From contig NC_018210.1 in the NCBI RefSeq assembly GCF_000219625.1, forward strand, positions 372,001 through 436,000: a stretch of 64,000 bases of DNA, read 5' to 3'. A program made the translations under genes and the position numbers. How positions within the stretch are numbered: position 1 is the first letter of the stretch; every line of letters begins with the position of its first letter. The notes beneath the pieces are model-generated. The model was not told the DNA's origin, made no database searches, and saw nothing but the letters and a program-made list of their open reading frames with translations. Positions 47,905 to 56,785 of this stretch are shown piece after piece. The stretch comes from Zymoseptoria tritici IPO323 (taxonomy: Eukaryota; Ascomycota; Dothideomycetes; Mycosphaerellales; Mycosphaerellaceae).

Positions 47905-48027
47905 TGTTGTAATGTGGGTCTATGCATAGGTCATGGTCATAGGTAACCGATGTCGGTCTACCAGCACATAAGTCACTTGAGAGGTAGATAGATCCTTTTT
48001 CAATCTAATAGCTTATAATCTTCAACA
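47905..48027 (+). repeat. Copia 5' LTR (123 bp)
   Basis: Begins TGTTG and ends AACA, both canonical ends intact. Differs from the 3' LTR by about nine transitions, nearly all being C-to-T or G-to-A changes in the 3' copy. Preceded by gcact. Confidence 0.92.
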
Positions 48028-48048
48028 GGTTATAAGCCCGGACAGCGT
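48028..48048 (+). promoter_or_regulatory. Copia primer-binding site matching initiator tRNA anticodon arm
   Basis: Directly after the LTR is ggttataagcccgg. The complement of the anticodon arm of eukaryotic initiator tRNA-Met (GGGCUCAUAACC) is ggttatgagccc; the single difference g to a is a RIP change in TpG. This matches the half-tRNA internal priming known from Drosophila copia, instead of the usual tRNA 3' end beginning tgg. Confidence 0.7.
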
Positions 48049-50200
48049 TTCCGCGGCTTTAATAGCTAAAATACATATTATAACGATTATAAGCCTAACC
48101 GAGAGATCGAATGCGAATGTTAATCGATAAACATTAAGTAGTGTTATTACCTAGAGCCTTCAAAACTTCTATATGCCCTCGTAGCTCGTCGCAGGACGTA
48201 TACTAAACCTACGAGATGTTTCTTTATAGGAACTCGTCTACGCGACGTAAAATAACTACGGTATTCGACGGGACAATGCTATCTAATTTAAGAACCTAAT
48301 TTACGATTGCGTAGTACAAAACGAGGACGAGGACGAGGCGATAGACGATTAAAGCGATTAAAGCGATTAAAGCGACTACGAATAACTTAATACGATAATA
48401 CTTTATACGAATACTAGTTACTCGGTAGGGACACGTTATAAAATTTTTAAACCTAATTTCGACTAAATTAATTAGACATTAACGACATAGGGTCTCTAAT
48501 CTCTCTAATCCCGGGAAAAAACTCTTACCTATTATTAACTACGGCCGACACGATAGCTAAACTACCGCCTAACGAGACTACTAAAGTACGTAAAAGACGC
48601 CTTTAATCTACGAGAGACTTAAGTTAAAAGTACTAGGACAAGAAGAAAGAACAAGAACGACAAGCCGCTACTACCGCTAAACGAGCGCGAGAAAACTAAC
48701 GACGACTTAAAGTATAGCGACAAACTGCTCTTACTTAGAAGCAACAAAAGACTTTCTTATTACTTAAATACGGAGGAACTAAGGTCCTACGTTAATACTT
48801 TAACGTCGATATAACTAACAACGCAATTCTAGTAACTACTACTAAAGGGGTGCAAGGCGATAAGAATTCTATACACCTACTAAAAAATCTAAAATCTAAG
48901 CGCCGTACCGAGGCTACAATTACTTTAACTACCGATATACCTACACCGGCTAAGCTATCTGCTATTAAACCAAAGACGAAGAAGCCTAAAGACAAAACAA
49001 AGAAACGTAAAAAGCGCGCATTAAAACGCGCTAAACGACTACCTTAGACTAAGGTAAACTCGGCCCTAGAGACAACTAGTAAAAACAACGACGAGAACGA
49101 CGAAGAAGAAGAAGAGGACCTGTACGGTGCGACCTTAAGCGACGAGTCTAACACGCAAGATATTAAGGTTAAACTAATTTTACGTACGCCCTTACCGATT
49201 ATTAACGAGACGACTCGACGTTTTAGCGCTACCCCGATTAACGACATTATCTATACGTCTATAATGCTACTAAAAAGACAACCGGCGCGTGCGAGCGTAA
49301 GCACGAGTAGGAGCGCTCCGAATACTTCCTCGCGAGCTATTATATCCTCCTCGTAGAAATACCGATAAGCGAAGCAAAAGGCGGCACTCGATTAGAAGAA
49401 CTTTACCGCGGTAAAGAAGTTAAGGAACTCGGATAACTACACCGATTAGTATAACTTACTTAAAATTGCATGCCTTTAAGCGGGTATCTCGGACTTCTTC
49501 CTAGGACTCGAAGCCGAGCTATAGCCTATTAAGAGCAATAACATTAATAATGTTAATAACTATATGCTCGAATTAGCTAACTAGTAAGGGAAGAACGAGT
49601 CGCTGCTCGGTTTTATCTTATCTACGTATAAGTAGCACATGTAGGATAAAATTGTTTAGTATACGAAGGCCTATAATGCGCTATTAATTCTCGACATTAA
49701 ATGCATAAACACTAGAAGCAACATTGCGTAGGAGCGGTTTAATAACCTCCTTAATTATAACTTCGGACTCGCGAAAGATTTTCCTAAATTCCTTCGTAAA
49801 TTTAACAAGAAACATAGCGATCTATGTCGCTTACGAGGGGATATTAACTAGAGCGGCGAGAACATAAAGTGTTTCTTCTTCGAAAGGTTACTAGGAGATT
49901 ATTTCGCTAACTTCCTACGATTAACCGCATTAACCTTTGTAATCGCTAGATACGGTAGACGAGGATCTAGTCGCAACCTAACGTTCGAAGAAATAGCCTC
50001 TCGCGCCGAGGATTACTAGACTAGCATCTCTCGAAACGATACGACAAAGGATTTAATTAAGAGCCGCTTATTTGCTACCTATAATCCTATAAAGAGAAAA
50101 TTCGACGGTTAAGGAGAACCCCGACTTAGTTAGCTTATTAGTAATCTAAACGCTAAGTGTTAATCAAAAGGTTATAAGAAGCACAATTATACGAACGGTA

Positions 50201-50276
50201 GACGGCCGAACAGACTGCACCTTCACGCGGTGGCCGTCGTAAGTACCTTCCTCGGAAGGGAAACTAAGACAGTCTG
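50201..50276 (+). ncRNA. HDV-like self-cleaving ribozyme (copy 3)
   Basis: The cleanest copy: P1 gacggcc/ggccgtc, P2 cagactg/cagtctg, P3 acc/ggt and P4 ccttc/gaagg are all Watson-Crick. Loop L3 is ttcacgc and loop L4 ctcg. The AC in L3 can pair with the GU right after P1 to form P1.1. J4/2 is gaaactaaga. Predicted cut before 50201. Confidence 0.87.
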
Positions 50277-50963
50277 GAAGAAACCTCCTCGAAAACCTCT
50301 CGAAATCCGCCCGAAATCCTTCTCGAAATCCGCCTCGAAACACAAGCTACAGAACAGCACGATTCGAACGAATAGCCCTCTACGCTACGAACGAGAAGAA
50401 GAAGAAGAAGAAGAAGCAGTCCACTCTGCCCTATACGCGCACCTCCTCGAAATCCGAATCGAAATCGTATGTCCCTTCTCTAGAGACTTCGTCGCCCTCG
50501 AAGGAAGTATACATACACTTTAAAGAGCTGGAACAGTCGGTAGAATCTACAACTCTGCGATTAACCTACGTAGCTATATTGTTTGGAAGCGATGCAGTTC
50601 TACAAAGGCATATTAAGGACAAGAGAAGACAGCGAGTTAGATAGCTGCTTTGCATTCGAATTTTGCATTCGAATTTGCAGCGTATGTACGAAGCGGAAGG
50701 ATCCGCTGAAAATTCTGCAAAAGCTTAGCGCGAAAATTCTGCAGCCTTAGGCTGCAACACTCGTTTAATTTCCTTTGTCTCGCATTTGTTTAAAGTCCTT
50801 TAGCATTGCCTTAGGCACGGGGTCTCCCCTAAGGTTAAAGAATACCGAAAAATCTGATTGTAACTAGATCTACTGCTTTGCCTTTATGGCAAAGCCGTCT
50901 TATATAGTCTTGGACTCCGAAAGGACGTAAATGGAACAAACAAACAAACAAACAAACAAACAA
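50201..50963 (+). mobile_element. SINE-like element copy 3 with 5' HDV-like ribozyme
   Basis: Inserted in the copia gag zinc-knuckle region with the 13-bp duplication tatacgaacggta (50188-50200; 50964-50976). It ends in (caaa)n. It belongs with copy 4 to a second subfamily marked by ggggtctcccc and the gctttgcc/ggcaaagc 3' hairpin (50875-50895). (aag)n run present at ~50395. Light mutation only. Confidence 0.88.
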
Positions 50964-51295
50964 TATACGAACGGTATGTACTAGAAACAGAATAACGAAG
51001 AGTACTAGAAGATAAAGAAGTAGCGGATACTAGAGGGTACGTAGCGGGACAACAAGCCTAGGGCGACTAGCTTAAACTCGACCGGTGTTTACCCTTAACG
51101 ACGCTCGTACTTAACATAAGGCGACCCTGCCGACGAAGCACTAATAGGAACTAACATTAACACTAGCGTTAGAATAGCTACGAAATCGACCGGCAACTTT
51201 ATAAAGAATATAGTAACATTTAGCGATAACAGCTAACTAGCGGACTTCCGACCTAAACAATCGACGATTTTCCTATTAAATTTATGCTCTACTTT

Positions 51296-52059
51296 CGACG
51301 GCCGAACAGACTGCACCTTCACGCGGTGGCCGTCGTAAGTACCTTCCTCGGAAGGGAAACTAAGACAGTCTAGAAGAAACCTCCTCGAAAACCTCTCGAA
51401 ATCCGCCCGAAATCCTTCTCGAAATCCGCCTCGAAACACAAGCTACAGAACAGCACGATTCGAACGAATAGCCCTCTACGCTACGAACAAGAAGAAGAAG
51501 AAGAAGAAGAAGCAGTCCACTCTGCCCTATACGCGCACCTCCTCGAAATCCGAATCGAAATCGCATGTCCCTTCTCTAGAGACTTCGTCGCCCTCGAAGG
51601 AAGCATACATACACTTTAAAGAGCTGGAACAGTCGGTAGAATCCACAACTCTGCGATTAACCTACGTAGCTATATCGTTTGGAAGCGATGCAGTTCCACA
51701 AAGGCATATTAAGGACAAGAGAAGACAGCGAGTTAGACAGCTGCTTTACATTCGAATTTTGCATTCGAATTTGTAGCGTATGTGCGAAGCGGAAGGATCC
51801 GCTAAAAATTCTGCAAAAGCTTGGCGCGAAAATTCTGTAGCCTTAGGCTGCAACACTCGTTTAATTTCCTTTGTCTCGCATTTGTTTAAAGTCCTTTAGC
51901 ATTGCCTTAGGCACGGGGTCTCCCCTAAGGTCAAAGAATACCGAAAAATCTAATTGTAACTAGATCTACTGCTTTGCCTTTATGGCAAAGCCGTCCTACA
52001 TAGTCTTAGACTCCGAAAGGACGTAAATGGAACAAACAAACAAACAAACAAACAAACAA
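51296..52059 (+). mobile_element. SINE-like element copy 4 with 5' HDV-like ribozyme
   Basis: Inserted in copia between gag and protease with the 13-bp duplication tatgctctacttt (51283-51295; 52060-52072). One extra base c precedes the ribozyme start at 51297. Same subfamily as copy 3, with 3' hairpin at 51971-51991. Full length, (caaa)n tail, normal CpA/TpG. Confidence 0.87.
51297..51372 (+). ncRNA. HDV-like self-cleaving ribozyme (copy 4)
   Basis: As copy 3, except that the last base of P2 is a instead of g (cagtcta), opening only the terminal P2 pair. P1, P3, P4, L3 and the ACUAA junction are unchanged. Confidence 0.83.
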
Positions 52060-55000
52060 TATGCTCTACTTTTATTACATACTACAAGACGGTAAAAGAA
52101 GTTAAGCCTAATATTACACCGGCAAAGATTAAGGAATTTGCGTTAAAAGAGGATAACTAGATTGTCGACACAGGTTCGGAGGAACACATCTACAACAATC
52201 TCGCCTACTTCGAGGACTATTAAGAACTCGCTAAACCTATTAAGATTATCGGCGCTAGCACTAGTTTTCAAATACTCGGTGTTAGAAAGGTAACCCTAAC
52301 AGTTACTTATCTAGGGGGAGCACAAAGGATAGTGCTGTCGAAAGCGTGCTACGTGCCTTAAATAGGGGTTAACTTACTATTAGTCGTACGACTAACTACC
52401 GAAGAAACCGGATTCTCTACGATTAAGGGATTATGCGCTTTTACGTTCCTAAAGACTAGACAAGTTATCTGCACTAGTACGTAGCACGGGCATCTCTAGA
52501 AACTAGACGTCTTAATCGTACGCTCGTTTCTCTTTACCTAGGCTAATAGCTTACCGGACGATTACTTTACTTCCGCGTTCTTTAATGCGAGGACCTTAAA
52601 TCGATTGCCTATTTATGTTTAGCATTAAAGGATAGGACACATAGGCGTCTCTATTCTGCGAGGTTACCTAGATCGGCTAGGTATTAACTACATTAATAGA
52701 GATTTTATCTATAAGTCCTACCGACGTATAAAAGCGAAACAAAGGTTCCCTAAGTTAGAGCCTATGCGAGAAATAGAGCGATGCGCGAAGATATATATAG
52801 ACTTAGGAGGATACCTTCCGGACTCTCGTAGTAGAGAAAGATACTACCTTCTAATAGTCGATGATTTTACCCGATACTCCTAGATATATACGCTAAAATC
52901 GAAGTAAGCCGGTAAAGTCTACCGATGTTATCGAGACTTCGAACGGCGAATAGCTATAAAAGGCTAGGTAATTAAGGCGATTCGCGCGGACGGTAGCTTA
53001 GAGTTTACTAATATTATAACTAATACTATACGAGCCTATAGGATCGAATTTACGATTTCCTCGCTCTACGAACTATCGCAAAATGGAGTCGTTAAGCGTA
53101 AGTACTAAACGCTATAGAACATTATTCGATGTATAAAATAGGATAGCGCTCTTTAAAATAAGATGTAGCCTAAATTGCTAAAGGCTACGATATTTATTAA
53201 CAACAGATCGCCGACCTCTTTATTAAAGAACATAAAAACGCTATACGAAGCGCTAACTAGTAACATACCGGAGATCGACTAGATTCGAAGAGTTAGCTGT
53301 CGCGCGTATAAACTCGTTCTAAAGAGAAAATTCCCGAAGAAATACGATAAACGCGCACATTTGCGAATACTAGTTAGTTTCGAGGGAACAAATCTCTTCC
53401 GCCTATAGGACCCTATTACTAGAAAAGTTGAGCGAGCGCGAGAAGTACTTTTCGATAAAGACGTACGACTTAACGCTGCTACGCTTAAAATGCTAGTACA
53501 ACTACTACCTCTCTCGGCAAACCTCGATGCGCCTAACTACGCCGAAGACATTATTCCTAACATTACTAAGAACTACCCGCCTAGTTTCCCCGAATAGTAG
53601 GCTGTACGGCTTAAGGGGGAGAAACATAGGCGTCTACTAAACGACATTCTGTTTAATCCTATTTAGCCTATACTAACGCTAACTCCGAATAGACTAACGC
53701 TAATTTAAGTGCTAACGAATCCTCGACTCCCCTCGATACGCGAATAGGCACTAATAGTTAACTTTATATATACCGGCACTCGGTTAGCGAACTTAGTATT
53801 AATTTTCTATATAGCAAAGCGAGGAGACGCAGATCTAGTCCTTAAAATTAAGATCGAGGACGAGAGCGACCCTATTATAATAGAACACTAACCGAGTAAC
53901 AAAGAGGACGAATCCCTTACGACTATAGCATAACTGTCGGAGAGCGACCCTATCGCACTAAAGACTATTTACGAGGCGAAGTTATCCCTACATTATCGAT
54001 AATAGAATATAGCGGTCGACGAAGAGATGAAATCGCTAAAGGACAACGACACCTAGGAAATAGTCGATAAAGGTACGGTTACCGTACTAATCCTATTAGG
54101 AAAATAGGTCTTTACCCTAAAACGAGGTGTCGACGGTACGATCGAAAGATTTAAGGCACGATAGGTCGTCCGCGGTTTCGAGCAACGCGAGGGAATTAAC
54201 TTCTCCGAGACGTTCGCCGCGGTCGTTAAACTAATAAGCTACCGAATTATATTCGTACTCGTAGCAAAGAATAGGTAGCATATCTATTAAATAGATGTTA
54301 AAATAGCGTTCCTCTACGGCAAAATCGATGCGGAGATTTACGTTAAGCTACTACCTAGCTTCGAGATTAAGGGAAAAGTGTACAAACTAAAGAAAGCGCT
54401 CTACGGACTAAAACAAGCACCGAGGATATAGTATTAAATATTAACGACTACTTTGCGAGAGTTAGGCTACGAACCCTGCCCGTATAATTATGCGGTCTTT
54501 AAGAAGGGATTAACATTAATCCTCGCCTACGTCGATAACCTACTAATCGTAGGACCTAACCTTAAACAGATTAATTAATTAAAGGAAGACCTATTAAAAC
54601 GCTTCTAAATAAAGGACATAGGAGAATACAAATTCTTCCTTAGAATTAGCATTAAACGGTTAGAGGGTAAGATTCGACTAACGTAAACAGCGCTCTTTAA
54701 GGCCATAATAGAGAAATTCGGACTCGTAGACGCTAACCCTACCGCAACGCTATATGTCTCGAAGGACAGATAGAAGCCTACACCCGAAGGAGAAATCGCG
54801 ACAGACGCACAACGTCTTAAATATTAATTAATAGTAGGATCCTTAATATATAGGATGCTAGGAACCCGACCAGACCTTGCATTTAGCGTCTTAATAGCTA
54901 GTCGATACTACTCGAACCTATTAAAGAAACACTTCGAGTAGGTTAAACGGATCCTTCGATATATTCTCGGTACCCTAGATTACGGACTAGAATACGGAGG

Positions 55001-55690
55001 AGGTAACGATGTTCTTAGATTTAGCGACGTAGAATACGCTAGCGACAGATCTAATAGCAAATCTATCGGTAGCTACGTGTTTACTATTAGTAGAACTACA
55101 GTTAGCTAGAGATGTAAGAAACAAACGACTATTACGCTATCGACGGCGGAAGCTAAGTACACCGCACTTTACTACGCTACTAAAGAGGCCGTATAGTTAA
55201 AGAACATACTAGATTTCCTCGGATACCCGTAAGAGGTAATAAAATTAAAGGTCGACAACTAAAGTGCTATTCGTATCGCGAACAACCCCGAAATGTACGA
55301 AAGGACTAAACACATCCGTGTTTAATTCCATTATACTTATTAATTAGTTAATAAGAAACTCATCCGAATTAACTATGTCCCTAGACACTTTAATACCTCC
55401 GACATCTTTACTAAAGCACTAGATAAGAGGACTTTCGAATTTTATACGCGCGGACTCGGGATTACTAGACTAGATCCGGACAGGATTTCTAAGGCAAAGA
55501 AGGGCGGTAAAGGAGTAAAAGCACTATTCGCGCGGTTAAACATCGGTATAGAGAGATATACCTTCCCTAGCAATTACGCTACTTAAAATCTCTTTAATAA
55601 CCTAGTAACCGTCTTTAAAAGCACCTATACCTACGAAAGCTTAAACTTACAAACTTACTATAACAACAATAACAACTAATACTACTAACT

Positions 55691-56566
55691 ATGCCTTTAA
55701 TTAAAGAGGAACGACGACAACGCCGCGAGCTAGAGCTCGAAGCGGAAAATGCGAGACTAGAAGCCGAACTACGCGCGAGGACGACATTGTAGCTCGTAGC
55801 GGAGGTAGTAAGGCCTAAAAATTAAGACGCTATAATCTAGGTAAGACGACAAGTTAAAGGTTTTCCTTACCTCGATCTTAATCTAGACCTTCTGCACTAT
55901 AAGCGAGTAGCTAAAATCGCTATTAGAACCTTTAATTTACTTAAACCGGAAATCCTTACTAATAATCTACCGATGCTAAACTACTACCCTATAACGAACG
56001 CACTCTACTAGAGGGACAGAGTTTAAGACATAGCTGTCGCACTTAAACAATCGATATCGCTAAAGGACCTGTTTAGTAATTGCCTTAGACGACTATAGAT
56101 CTTATTAACTCCTAAAGTTCGAACATACTTTAATGCGAGATATAACGCGGAGTTCGTCTAATAGAATAGGATATGTTTCCTATAGGCAAACTGTCTTTTA
56201 GTAGCTATTATTAAGGCGAGAATACCTCTAGAGGTGCACTACTTTATCGGAGAGAATCTACTAGCCTACGATCTAGTCGCTAGTTTACTCGGAGCAAAGG
56301 ATCTAAAGGCCCGAGGCAATTTATAGCGCTAGAACGCACAACGAGTACTTCTAGCAATAATAATCTAAGTTAGAGCCCGGGAGATAGCTTAAAGGGAGTA
56401 TAGCGACACTAGCGAGACGGCAATTAACCTAGTAATATAACAAGTTCGACGAGAAGTAGCGGAGGAGGAAGAGCAATTAAAGAATTAGGAAGAACGACTA
56501 AGGAATTAGGAACGAGGACTACGCTAACGCTATATTAAGCGAGTAGCTATACTCTTTTTCCCTTAA
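55691..56566 (+). pseudogene. Extra ORF after pol in copia element, unknown function
   Basis: From ATG 55691 to TAA 56564-56566 a single frame of 291 codons is interrupted only by TAG/TAA of RIP type. The start reads MPLIKEERRQRRELELEAENARLEAEL, an Arg/Glu-rich heptad-like coiled coil; the middle is a mixed globular sequence (FPYLDLNLDLLHYKRVAK, VHYFIGENLLAYDLVASLL); the end is again Glu/Arg-rich. I see no signal peptide or membrane anchor, so it does not look like env. No family recognised. Position between pol and the polypurine tract suggests an accessory gene of this copia lineage. Confidence 0.6.
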
Positions 56567-56657
56567 AGTCAACCGAGGTTTTTAACGAGGCAGTAGGATA
56601 TTAGGCGTTATAGTGTTAGTATTATTTAATTACGACCGACTGTCAGTTAAGGGGGAG

Positions 56658-56780
56658 TGTTGTAATATAGGTCTATGCATAGGTTATAGTTATGGGTAAC
56701 CGATGTCGGTCTACTAGCACATAAGTCACTTAAGAGGTAGATAGATCCTTTTTCAATCTAATAGCTTATAATCTTTAACA
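56658..56780 (+). repeat. Copia 3' LTR (123 bp)
   Basis: Preceded by aagggggag and followed by gcact at 56781-56785. It carries most of the transitions separating the two LTRs, e.g. aatataggtc versus aatgtgggtc. Confidence 0.92.
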
Positions 56781-56785
56781 GCACT

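Larger units (their letters stand above)
48500..55585 (+). pseudogene. Copia gag-pol polyprotein, RIP-dead
   Basis: gag lies at ~48500-51290 and includes a decayed zinc knuckle (KGYKKHNYTN, Cys and His now Tyr) at ~50160-50200, where SINE copy 3 sits. Protease DTGSEEH is at 52167-52187; the GAG-pre-integrase HRIGH region and integrase VDDFTRYS follow at ~52620-53450; RT starts at ~54040. The RT catalytic box reads YVDN at 54528-54539 instead of YVDD, a G-to-A change in TGAC. RNase H covers ~55020-55450. Many TAG/TAA stops sit where Trp or Gln belong. The C-terminal stop may be TAA 55583-55585 or one hidden among RIP stops. Not functional. Confidence 0.85.
47905..56780 (+). mobile_element. Ty1/copia retrotransposon, RIP-inactivated
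   Basis: Bounded by 123-bp LTRs and a 5-bp duplication gcact (47900-47904; 56781-56785). Order gag, protease, integrase, RT/RNase H defines Ty1/copia. Removing two SINE-like inserts leaves about 7.3 kb, longer than the usual ~5 kb; part of the extra is an ORF after pol. A purine tract (aagggggag, 56649-56657) abuts the 3' LTR. The internal region is strongly CA/TG-depleted, but the 5' LTR is hardly mutated. Confidence 0.92.

Noticed and set aside
50201..50520. Pol III A/B boxes in the SINE-like element (gattcgaac resembles part of a B box)
   Set aside because: Only a partial match, with no A box at a proper distance and no tRNA- or 5S-like fold, so I do not claim a Pol III promoter.
50230..50523. 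97-codon ORF starting MAVVSTFL in SINE-like copies
   Set aside because: Similar ORFs occur in several copies simply because the DNA is repeated; length and frame differ between copies through the (aag)n run, and the start overlaps the ribozyme.
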